DNA from: Dermatophagoides farinae
Taxonomy: Eukaryota; Arthropoda; Arachnida; Sarcoptiformes; Pyroglyphidae
Assembly: GCF_024713945.1 (NCBI RefSeq)
Contig: NC_134678.1
Span: forward strand, 7,316,001-7,380,000
Direction of reading: 5' to 3'
Length of the DNA stretch: 64,000 bases
The notes under the pieces were generated by a model. That model ran no database searches, was not told where the DNA came from, and worked only from the letters and a program-made list of their open reading frames with translations. The position numbers were made by a program, and so were the translations under genes. Below, piece by piece: positions 51,126 through 63,200 of the stretch (positions are counted from its first letter, which is position 1; each line of letters begins with the position of its first letter).

Positions 51126-52213
51126 ATGCGACCATTATTATTGTTGATTTCAGTACAATTTTTATTGTGCCAAACATCATTATCATTATCAATTGAAAAT
51201 GATTGGATCGAATTTAAGGTAATTATTTTTTGTTTGTTTCAATCCAATATTATTTAATCATTTTTTTTCCTATGAAAACAAAAATCAATTAGAAAACTTT
51301 CAATCGATCATATGGTTCATTGAAAGAAGAACAAATTCGAATGGAAAATTTTCAACGAAATTTAGAAACTATTCGAAAACATAATGCTCTTTATGATCAA
51401 GGATTATCATCATATCAATTGGGTATCAATCAATTTGCCGATTGGACACATGATGAATATCTTCGATTAATTGGGCCAAAAAAACATTGGAAAAGTATTC
51501 GAAATTTTCATAAATCATCATCACAAATCTATACAGATAATAATGTTGATGATCTACCAGATGAAATTGATTGGACAAAAAAAGGTGTTGTAACACCGGT
51601 ACGAAGTATGGGCGATTGTGGTTCTGGCTATGCATTCGGTCCAGTTCAAGCATTAGAAAGTCAGCATGCATTGAAAACCGGTAATCTAGTTGAATTATCT
51701 GTACAACAAGTGGTCGATTGTTCAATAGATGTATGGAATAATGGATGTGAAGGAGGTTTAATTGATAATAGTTTTGAGTATATACTTAAAAATCATCACG
51801 AAATTGATACAGAAAAATCCTATCCATATGTTGGTCCAAAAAGTCCTGGTTGTCGTGCTAAAAATAAAACGATTGGTTCAACAATGAAAAACTATGTTGA
51901 TCTGAGACGTTTCGATGAATTGACAATGCAGAATGCTGTTGCAAAAGTTGGTCCAGTCGCTATACAAATTGATGCTGATTCGAAACATTTTATGCTCTAT
52001 AAATCTGGCGTTTATGATTATGAGGATTGTAATATGCTCTTTCTTGATCATGGTATGACCGTTGTTGGATATGGTACATTGAATGGTCAACAATATTGGA
52101 AAGTTAAGAATTCAATGGGTACTACCTGGGGTGTGGATGGTTACCTATTGATTGCGCGTAATAAAGATAATCTTTGTGGTGTTGCCAGTACGCCAAGTTA
52201 TCCGGTTGTTTAA
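51126..52213 (+). CDS. Cathepsin L-like cysteine protease homolog, catalytic Cys lost
   Basis: Papain-family (C1A) preproprotein. Exons 51126-51218 and 51293-52213; 337 residues with signal peptide, an I29-type propeptide (ending near LGINQFADWTHDEYLRL, ERFNIN-like helix before it) and mature start DLPDEIDWTKKGVVTPV. The oxyanion Gln region and catalytic Cys are changed: the usual GxCGSCWAF reads GDCGSGYAFG, with Gly (51626-51628) in place of the nucleophile. His (LDHGMTVVGYG) and Asn (VKNSMGTTWG) remain, though the Trp after Asn-Ser is Met. The frame is intact, so it looks like a maintained pseudoenzyme, not a decayed gene. AATAAA at 52251-52256. It is followed 230 bases later by an active sister. 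Confidence 0.9.
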
Positions 52214-52443
52214 AAAACAACGTCAATGAAACGGATCCAAATTTATCATCAATAAATGTTTTTTCTTCTTTTGCATATTTTATCGATGTTGTCATAGTTT
52301 TCTATTGATGATTAATTAAAATTTTTGAAAAAAAAAATTTCAAGGTAATCTTTTTTTGGTATTTAAATTGAACGATCATCAAAATGGTAGTTATTGATTG
52401 GTGCTTGTCGATGATTTTCAAAACAAACAAACCAAAACCAAAA

Positions 52444-53525
52444 ATGAAATCTTACTGTTTGTCGATATTATTGATATTATCGAGTTTGGTAAATTTTTCC
52501 ATTACATCTCCATTATTGGATGATCGATGGATTCATTTCAAGGTATGATTGATTGATTGTTTGTCTGATTTAATCATTATTTGTTTTTTCATCTATCAAA
52601 ACAATAGGAAACATACAATCGACAATATGCAAATGAACAGGAAGAACAATATCGTCGAAATATTTTCATGAAAAATGCAGAATTAATTGAACAACATAAT
52701 CGTGATAAATATTCGAAAGGTCTTTCAACATTTGAATTAGGATTGAACAAATTTGCCGATATGACTTTGGATGAATTTCGTTCAAAACATAATGGTTATC
52801 GTGATGATCATCAGAAATCATCTAATAACGAAAATTATAATGATAATGACATTTCATCATTACCAGATGAAATTGATTGGACTAAACGTGGTGTTGTAAC
52901 ACCAGTCAAAGATCAAGGTAGATGTGGTTCATGTTGGGCATTCAGTGCAGTAGCATCGATCGAAAGTCAACATGCATTAAAAACTGGCAAATTGATTGAA
53001 TTGTCGGAACAAAATTTAGTCGATTGTTCCCGTCCCGAAGGTAATCATGGTTGTGAAGGTGGCTACATGGATAATGGATTTAAAATGGTTATTAAAAATC
53101 ATGGTATCGATACGGAAAAATCATACCCATATAAAGGAATGGATGAAAAATGTCGACAACAAGAAAAGAATAAAACGATCGGTGCAACAATTCATAGCTA
53201 TGTTGATGTTAAATATGGTGATGAACATGCATTACAATCAGCTGTAGCTAAAATTGGACCAATATCCGTTGCAATCGATGCCGATTCCTTGTTTTTTATG
53301 TTCTATACATCAGGCATTTATAATAATGAAAATTGTTCATCCGATTTTAAACATCTTGATCATGGTGTAGCGGTCGTTGGTTATGGTGAATTGAACGGAA
53401 TAAAATATTGGAAAGTGAAAAATTCTTGGGGAACTAATTGGGGAATTGATGGTTATGTATTGATGTCACGTGATAAAAATAATCAATGTGGTATTGCTAC
53501 CAGACCAAGTTATCCAGTGGTTTAA
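52444..53525 (+). CDS. Cathepsin L-like cysteine protease, active
   Basis: Exons 52444-52542 and 52608-53525, 338 residues, same exon structure as the preceding gene (one intron after WIHFK). Signal peptide, then inhibitor I29 propeptide with FELGLNKFADMTLDEF, mature enzyme from LPDEIDWTKRGVVTPVKDQG. The full triad is present: Cys in GRCGSCWAFS (52932-52934), His in LDHGVAVVGYG, Asn in VKNSWGTNWG; the CNGCEGG-like GNHGCEGGYMDNGF is typical of cathepsin L. The product is likely a gut or lysosomal endopeptidase and, in mites, relatives are major allergens (Der p 1 belongs to the same clan). AATAAA at 53639-53644. Confidence 0.95.
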
Positions 53526-53751
53526 ACGTAGCATAGACGACCTATTCCAAAAGGCGAGAAAAAATTCAATTAAAAAAAATGTTCTTTTTTGTTTAATGAA
53601 TTTTCGAATTTTCAAAAAAAAAAAAAAAAAATTTCACCAATAAATTCAGATTAAAATTTACTGCTATTCGAATCGTTCGAATTTTAGTTTAATTTTGTTT
53701 CGTTTTTTTTTTTTACTTACGTCGTATGTTTGTAAATTTAAAATAGCAAAA

Positions 53752-56700
53752 ATGAATGACGAAGTTTCAGAAAAAGCATGTAATGATCATGATTCATCAT
53801 CATCATCATCATCGTTATTATCAAAACCATTTACAGTGACTATAACAAAATTACGAAATATCATTACATCTGTTGATAGTGATCGTTGTTGTCATCATAA
53901 TAATAATAATGAAGAAAATAATGTTGATGATGAATTGAAGCAAGCGATAAAATTGATTCATAAAAAATTAACCAGTGATGACAATCATAATAATAAAAGA
54001 TATATTTATGATATTAATAAACATCATTTTTACAATGATTTTGTCATCAAGTAAGTATAAATTTTTTTTCACTAAAATGAAGAAAATCATTAAAAATTCG
54101 AACAATTCAAATAATGTGAATAGATTCGATATTGATTTTTATCTTTGTGATCCGATGGAAAATTTTTTATCAATTTTCATGGATTTTAATCGACAACAAT
54201 ACGATGGTGGTGGTGGTGGTGGTGGTGAAAATCAAGATGATAATTCAAAAATTTTCTTTGAATTTTCATTGAATTCATTGAATCGTCTTTGGCAAGATGT
54301 TGTACAATTGCAACAACAACAACAACAACAAATGGAAGTTGGTCGAATGATGGCGGATAAACATTTTGAATGTCGATTAAAATCCATTTCAATTGGATCA
54401 TTAATAAATGTTAATGCATTTGTTAATCGTTTACAAATGTCAATGGTGACCAACAACACTAATAATAATATTGTAACGTCAACCACGAACAAATTATTGG
54501 ATGGCCAAAAAATGAATCATCAAACCATTAATTGTCCACAAATGGAAATGGATTTTTATAAAAAAATTCTAATTCTATATTTTCATGTAAACAAAAAGAA
54601 TATCCTGTAATTATTATATTTTTTTTTTTTTGTATTTAATATTCAATTTTTACCTTACCTTTTTTTTGTTCCTTTCAATAATAGATATCGTTTAGAAATT
54701 AGTTTTTCATCAATAAAATTGATCATGATTGAATCGATAATGGATCGATTCTATTTGGAATTGAATGCATCACCATTTTTGTTTTTAACTAGATCATCCA
54801 CCATGATCAATAATAATAATAATTTGATGAGAAATCAATCACAAACACCAACAACATCGACAATGACGATGACGAAAATTCGATACAATTGGGAACGAAT
54901 CAGGAATCTTCAAGCTAGTTTCATTAATTATAAAGATGCTCGTAAAATTGACAATTATGATCCAGATCTAATCGGTTATGCTATTTCATATCGTATCCAG
55001 TTGTTGAAAGAATCATTAATGACGACCAATATTATAAATGAATTAATTCGTCTGGGTTATATTTGTAAAGATTTGAATCGAAATTTTACATTTTTAATAA
55101 TCGCTGGTGGTGGTTGTAGTGGTGCTAGTAATGGTATTGTACAGCAGCAGCAGCAGCAGCAAAAACAACAACAACAACAAATCATCAAATCCATTCATAT
55201 TGATTCAATTAATTCTCGATATTCAATGAATACATTGACCAAAATGATTGATGAACGTTTTGCCAATAAGAATTATGCAATACTTTATGCATGTCGTGTA
55301 CTATTTTCAAAATCCTATAAAATTATTGATTCATTATTATCGAAAAATGAAACAATGATTATATTCGATACGATAGAAAGATTACTTACCGAAGATGTTG
55401 ATCCAACAATAATTGAAGAATGTTTATATTCATTGGATGCTAAATATAAGATGAATATGATCATTGATTTGAAATGGGAATTTGAAAAAATTGTTCAATT
55501 ATGTCAACAAAGATATACGATGATTAGAAAAATTGATCGTGGTGGATGTAAATCACCATCAATGCCATCTAATGATGATCATGTTATGATGAGATCGGCC
55601 ACAATGACACCAACACGATTAGAATTTAGTAGACCAATGCCATTGTTGCGATCACGTTTTAGTAATATTGCTAATCTTGATTATGCATTACGATTAACAT
55701 TGGCTGAAGATAATAATCGTAAATTGAATGGAACATTTAGTGATACAAATTTCATTAAAGCATCGATTAAACCACGATTATTGGCTGGTATTCGTGTTGG
55801 TGATCGTTTCTATCAATTCCTTGGATCATCATCATCACAGATGCGTGAAAATGGTATCGTTTTCTATGCCTGTGATGATCAACAACGTACAGCTCAATCG
55901 ATTCGTGCATTGGTTGGAAATCTATCGAATTTTAAACGTAAAGTGGCCAAATATATTGCCCGTTTTGGTCTGGTATTTTCACAGGCAATCGCTTATTATC
56001 ATTATGGTGAAACGGCTAAAGTGTGTAAAATGGATGATCTAAAAACGGCAAACAATGAATTTTGTTTCTCCGATGGTATCGGTATCATGTCGAATAATAT
56101 TGCGGCGAAAATAAATCCATTATTACGATTACCACGCGGTTATTTGCCATCAGCATATCAGATACGTCATGGTGGTTGTAAAGGAATGTTAGTATGCTAT
56201 CCAACGGCTAATCGTGAAGGTAAAGATGTTATTTTATTTCGTGATTCAATGATCAAATATGAATCCGATGATGATTGTTTGGGTATATTGAAATTTTCGG
56301 CACCACGTTCTGTATGGTTAAATCGCCCATTGATTAATATATTGGATCAACAATGGGTACCGGCACCGGTTTTCTATGAAATATTCACTGCCAGCACTGG
56401 ATTTATAATGAAAGCATTATTGTTTGATCGGGATGCATTCCGTCTAGTCAGTGTTTATCGTAATTCAAATCTACCATATCAACGATTATTTCAGGCTGGA
56501 TTTTCATTTCTTCGTGAACCATTTTTAAGGCGAATACTTAAATATCTTTTATTTTATCGATTAAATGAATTAAAATGTAAAGCACGTATTGCCGTACCTG
56601 AATCAAATGGTCGAATGGCATTCGGTGTGATCGATGAAACACATCGATTGAATTGTGGTGAAATATTTTTCCAATATTCCGTATTGGATTTCAATGGTAA

Positions 56701-59238
56701 TCCAATTCCAGGCCGTACAATTATTCTGGAAAATCAAGAAGTTATGGTAACAAAATTTCCTTGTTTATCATTGGGTGATGTGAGAAAATTTCGTGCCGTT
56801 AATGTACCATCATTGACACATATCAAAGATTGTCTAGTGTTTCCAGCCAAAGGCCCAAGGCCACATACCGATGAAATGGGCGGTTCTGATTTGGATGGTG
56901 ATGAATATGCAATATTCTGGCAAACAGAACTTATATTTCCAGGAGGAAATTATCGCCCAATGGATTTTGTGAATCATACACCAGATGAATTGAATCATGA
57001 TATTAATCTTGATGATATTGTAACATTTTATTGTGATTATTTACTCGAGAACAATATTGGCCAGGTAGCAAATTGTCATTTAATGTATTCAGATTTCCAT
57101 CCAAAAGGTTTACGTTCAAACGAATGTGATGAATTGGCACGTAAATATAGTATTTCATTGGATTTTCAAAAAAATGGTATCAATTCTCAGCTGCAAAGGT
57201 ATGTAAAAAACAAACACACTCACCTTAATAAAATGAAAACCAAAATTTTCTCTATAGAAAATATCAACCAGATTCCCGATGGATACGTCCAGATTTTATG
57301 GAAAAACGTATACATTGTAAAAGTTATCTTTCAGAAAAAATATTGGGACAATTTTATCGCCATTGTTCATTGATTGAAACAATGATACGTGTATGGGATG
57401 ATAATCAACAACAATATAAAAATCATAATGAATCACCAGATAAAAGATTAATATTAACAGGATGGAAACAATATGAATCGGAAGCAAATGAAGCATATCT
57501 TGAATATCATCATAAATTAATTGAAACAATGGAAATGATGTTGATTGAATCAGAATCAGCATTAATGAGTAATGTTTATGATGATAAAAATGATGTATCA
57601 CCATATATTTTTGATCAATTATTTCGTTATTTTCAAAACAAATTTGAATCACAATATCAAATGTTGATTAATCGTCACCGGGTGAATGATGAAGATCAAG
57701 CTGACCAAATAAGATTATTATTAATTTCAGCATGGTATACTATTTGTTATGAAAATTGTCATAAAATTCAATATCAATATCGTGGAAAATCATTATTGGG
57801 ATTACCATTTATGGTTCCAAATGAAATGATACGTTTGGCCAATAATGTTGAACATTTAATGTTGATACCGAAATCATCAAAACCACCACCACCACCACCA
57901 ATGTTGAGAAATCATCTTGAACATTCATCATCAATCATAATGATGAAGAATGTTCAAATATTAATCATCAAATGGATTGAACGAATGAATCGAATAATAT
58001 TTAATCAAACATCTTCTATGGAAAGACCGTCATTGTCATCACAAATGTTACGATTATATAATAATGAATTAAATTGTTGGGAAGAAAAAATATCCGAAGA
58101 TATGATCATATCGAATTTGATACGTGAAAAACTTGAAAAAATAATCATTCAACATGATAGTAATAAATTGTACACAGATCAAAAATCACGACATCATCAT
58201 CATCATCATCATCATCAATGGACAATGTTTACATTGTTTCAAGAATTTATGCTTCATCTTTATGAACAATGTAATCAAATTGAATGGATTGTACATCGTA
58301 AACAATTTAAAGAATTATTATTAATACGTTATGGATTATTTTCATTGAATTTCTTTATGGATTCTGGTGATATGATGATAATTGATGATGGTGATGGTAA
58401 TTTAATAATTCCCAAGAATTCAACTGCAAATGATGATTCAATTCCAAATAGTGGTGACGGTGATGATGATCTGGATGATTCGTGGAAAATGAATGAAATT
58501 TTTGATGAATATTTGAATCGATTATTTAGGGGATTAGAAAATCAAACTCATACTGGTGCTACTGCTGACGCTGACGACGACGACGACGACGACGACGATG
58601 ATGGTGATGATACAAACAATTGTCATCAATTTTGTATATTGGAAAATTCGAATAATAATAATAAGACGACGAAAAATGGTATTCTTCAAGAAATGGATGA
58701 AAAATTTTTTCTTAAACTTAAATTTTTAACCGGTGGTATGTTGAAAAATATGAAAATTTATGACCAAAATGATCATTGTTTGTATGCAACCGATTCGTTG
58801 GGTATGATGAAAAAACGAACAGCCAAAATGCCAACAATGAACAATAATCATCGTTCAAATGTCAATCGAAATATCGATAATAATCATCTGACGATGACGA
58901 ATACAAAAACATTTTTTGGTTATAATTTAAAACGATTCAATATTTCATATTTAACCATTGAAATTGTTACACAATCATCAACAAAATTGGATGAATTTCA
59001 AACTGCACAAATTATCATTACATTTCTACGATTATTACTTGGTCATCCGAAATTTTTTCCAAATATTTACAATCAATTTGATTTGATTATTGATGATTGT
59101 CAACAACCACAACCGCAACAACAACAACAACAACAACAACAACAAACAGCAACAAAACAGCAGCAGCAGCAATCAAAATTTATTCGTCCGAAAATTTTTC
59201 GTAATAATCGCAATAAACAACAACAACAACAGCCATAG
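53752..59238 (+). CDS. RdRP: Eukaryotic RNA-dependent RNA polymerase (RdRP, QDE-1/EGO-1 class)
   Basis: Four exons: 53752-54050, 54124-54606, 54685-57198, 57258-59238; 1758 residues. This enzyme copies RNA to make double-stranded or small RNA in RNA interference. The catalytic double-psi-barrel motif DLDGD sits at 56888-56902 in GGSDLDGDEYAIFW (about residue 995). Other family stretches: FSDGIGIMS, LPSAYQIRHGGCKGML, FLREPFLRRILKYLL, RAVNVPSLTHIKDCLVFP and VANCHLMYSDF. The N-terminal 300 residues and the last 400 contain Asn, Gln, Gly, Asp and His runs from CAA/CAG, GGT, GAC and CAT repeats. Introns are short with phase-2 joins that each fit. Chelicerates, unlike insects, are known to keep such RdRPs. 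Confidence 0.94.
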
Positions 59239-60260
59239 TTGTTGATGAAGAAATTGAAAATTTTTTTTCAAAAATTTTTTTTGCTGACACTTGTTGATAT
59301 CGAAAGATGGCGCTTTATCATCATCATCAAAAAAAAAAAAATTTATCAATAATTGAGCGCAACCGTAGTTTGTGTTAACAAATCAGACAGAGTCCGCGTT
59401 TTTTTTTATCATCACAATATTTTGGCGGTATTGAAACCAAAAGTGAGAGAAAAAAGAGTATTCAATGAGCCAAAAATAATAGACAATAACTAAAATCTTG
59501 ATAGTCACAAAGTAATTGATCGACAAGAAAAAAAATCATGTATCTCGGTCGGTGTGTGTTGTTTATGAGAATTTCGAATGTGTAAAAATAACGTTCGAAA
59601 CGTGAATATTTTGTAAAAAATTGCATCATCATCATTATATCATTTGGTGTTGATTTTTTTCACCTAGAAAAAAAATCTAAAATTCTGTGTGTGTGTGTTG
59701 AAACCAATTAGAATACCGATGCGCATTTCTGAATCTTGTTTTCCTTTTTTTTGGTATTCAGAAAATTTTTTGGATCTCTCAAATATACACATGTATTGGA
59801 TTCATATTTGGGTGTATACAACAATATAGAAGCCGCTGTCACCACCACTTCTCCAATTCCATTCTAAATTTTGGTATTTATAAACCGAACTTTTTTTTTC
59901 TTTTTTTGCTCTCATTCTCTAACTTTTTCTGTCTGTTTATTGTTGTAGGAAAAAAAAATAAATGTCAAGAGTCGTCGTAGTATTTTTTTTTTTACTATGT
60001 TCATTGTTCATCATTGTCGTCGGTCTTTGTTCAAGTCATCGATGGCAACAAAAATTGAATAAAAACGAAGAATATTCCCGAAGTGACAAGTGAAAGAGAA
60101 TCCTTTGAAAAGAATGTAAATTTTTGTTTGTTTTTTTTTTTGATTGAATTTTATTCTTATAGAATTTTTTTTCAGATTTTTCCAGTTTTATTTTTTGTTT
60201 TTGTAAAAAATTGCTACCATCATCGAATATAATTGAAAATGAAACATTGATCATGATAAA
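59239..60260. other. Intergenic and probable leader of the next gene
   Basis: No coding exon seen. It contains a TTTGGCGG element resembling an E2F site (59421-59428), an AAGATGGCG motif (about 59304-59312) like those bound by YY1/Pho-type factors, a GT repeat (about 59685-59698) and poly-T tracts. Two T-rich stretches followed by AG near 60175 could be acceptors of a spliced 5' UTR. Confidence 0.45.
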
Positions 60261-63200
60261 ATGATGGAAATGATGAATACATCATCGTCGTCATCATTAT
60301 CATCATCACAATCAACGACAACAACAACAAATATCATGACCCGAAAACAGGCATCAAAATTGAAACAATCATTGAAAATTTTTTCATCGTTAAATTCAAA
60401 TAATAGTGATTCATTTGTATGTGAAAACAATGAAATGATTTTTAAGAAAAATTCCACACAACAAGATGACAACAGCCAAAATAATGATGCAGATGATGAA
60501 TTGAATACAGGAGTATCGAATAATGAAAAAAATTCTTCAAAACAGACGACGATAATAACGAATACATTGAATGTAATCAACAGCAACAATAACAACATTC
60601 GACAACAAGAAAATTTTTTTCGAACTACACAGCTGATCTTGCAACCATCAACATCATCATCATCATCATCATCGATGAGATTTTCGGTAACTCCTTTATG
60701 TAATGATGATGATGAATCAAATAAAGAAACCGGCTTTGTTAATAATAATAATGATGATGAAGATAATGTTGAACAACAACAACAACAACAAATAAATTGT
60801 CGTCGTCGGCGATCTCTTAACTCTTTTTCAGTGGTGGCGTTGTCGTCACCATCTTCGCATACAACAATAACAACAACTTCAACAGCAACAGTAACAGTAA
60901 CAACTTCGGCTTCATCATCATCATTCTCTCATTCTTTGTCTACCGAATTGTTGACCAACAATGATAACAATAGCTGTGACAATAATGACCAAATGTCAAT
61001 GACCAGTAAAATTTTAAACAACAACAATGATAATGATGAAAATCATTCAACTCAAATTATGAAAATAAATGGTGATGATGATCATATGGTTGATAGTGAT
61101 TTAAATAATATTCTGAATAAAACTACTGGCAATCATCAGAATATGAATGAAGAGAATAAAACATTGAAAAATATTGATGATTTAATCACCAGTCCAATAT
61201 TGAATAAGTAAGTATTTTATATATTGGTAATCTTATGTGTGTTTCATTGTCTGAATGAATTTTCTAATAATCTAGATTATCATCATCACGTTTGAATAAT
61301 GATGAAATGTTAAAGTCAAAATCTGTACAATCATCTTCATCGAATTTGGCTGGTTTAAATTTCGAAGATGATGAAAATGATGATTATAATTGTGTCGATA
61401 CTGATGATGATAAGAAATCTGAATCCATTTCAAATGAAAATGAATCTAAAAATTCTTCAATGGATCCTACAGCTAATGTTGAAGTTGTTGATGATGATGA
61501 TAATAATAATAAAAATGGTTGTACACAAAAATATTCTGTGATAACTTCCGAATTATCATCACCGAAAATAAACAATAATAATAATAATGATCAATTACAA
61601 TCAAATTCAACATCATCATCATCGTCTTATTGGCTTGGTGGATCGCCACGTGCATTAGCTATGTTGAAAGCTGCCTCACAAAAAGATTCAACAACAACAA
61701 CGACAACATTAAGTTTATCTGAAGAATCATCATCATCATCGTCGGATAATTCAAATCAAAATCTTGGTTCATTTGGTATACGTATGACGAAAAAAATGCC
61801 ACCACAACCATTATTGGAACGTTCACATTCATTACAATCATCACCATCTTATAGTCGTGGATCAGCATTATTGAAAGCGTTACAAAATCAATTAAAAACT
61901 ACATTGAATACAACAAGTCCTACATTAAAATCTGTGGATACTGTTTTTCCATCTTGTAGTAATAGTAATAATAATTCAATAATGGAACAAATAACTCCAA
62001 CAAAATCAGTATCATCAAAATCAATACTTAAATCACCGAATGGTTCATCTGCAACTAAAAAGAAAAAAATGGTTCTATTCACTGAACCAGTTGTCTCAAA
62101 TAAATGTTATTTTGATATTTCATCATCAACATTATCATCTTCATCAAATAATAATATGATAAACACAATCAATAAATCGAATGTTTCATCAAAACGTAAA
62201 AAATTGGATCTATTACCATTAGTGGTGAATGATAATAACGATAAAGATGGTGATAACAAAACAATATCTAAAATGGAAAAATCAGAAGAATCAATTTGTA
62301 AAAAACTTCGAACCGATTGTGATGAAAATAAAGTGGATGATCATTTCCATATAAGATCACGTAAAATTAACAATCCTACGAAACAAAATCAATCCAGTCC
62401 ACAACAACAAACCAAAGATTCGGATGTTGTTATTATTGATGATGATGAAACCTCTAGCACCGTAATTGAAGAAGATTCATCCAATTCATCAACATCGAAT
62501 GAATCGATTGAATTAGTATACTCATACATGAAAGATACTAATTCGATGGCAAAAGAATCCAACAATGAAATATTAATCAATGATGATCATGGTGAACATT
62601 CAGCAACAAATATTGATGAATCGAATAAGAATGATGGCTGGATACAATATGTTAATTCACCAACGACAAATTCAATCATGGATGATGATGGTAAAATTTC
62701 ATCATTAAAATCAAATGTTTTAATTGAAGATGTATCCAATGAACCATCGAATAATAGTTCAGATGTAGAAGTTGTACCATTAATTATTGCACCAGAAATT
62801 TCTAATAACGAAAAATCATCATCATCATTAACACAGATTCAAACCGAATTGATTGAATTGGCAGAGATTTCTATCGATGATGATAATGATGATCAAGATG
62901 ATGGTAAAGTTTCAATTTCAACATTGGTCAAACCTGAACAATTAAAATCCAATGTTGAATCGATTCCAATTGACGATGATAATAATCAACAACAAAAATA
63001 TGATCAAATAATTGAAACAATATCATTAGATGATGATAATATGGACAATTCAAAACAAGAATCTTCAAACTCAACAACGACAACAGTGTTGGATACCGAT
63101 GAAAAGTCTTTCATTCAACAACAACAACAATCCAAACCGGTAGAATCTAATTCTGGACAGTTAGAAGAGAAAATGGATGAAGAAATTGTTATCATTTCAG

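Noticed and set aside
51126-52213. Cysteine protease homolog as a decayed pseudogene
   Set aside because: The frame, signal peptide, propeptide, disulfide cysteines and intron are intact; only the active-site neighbourhood is changed.
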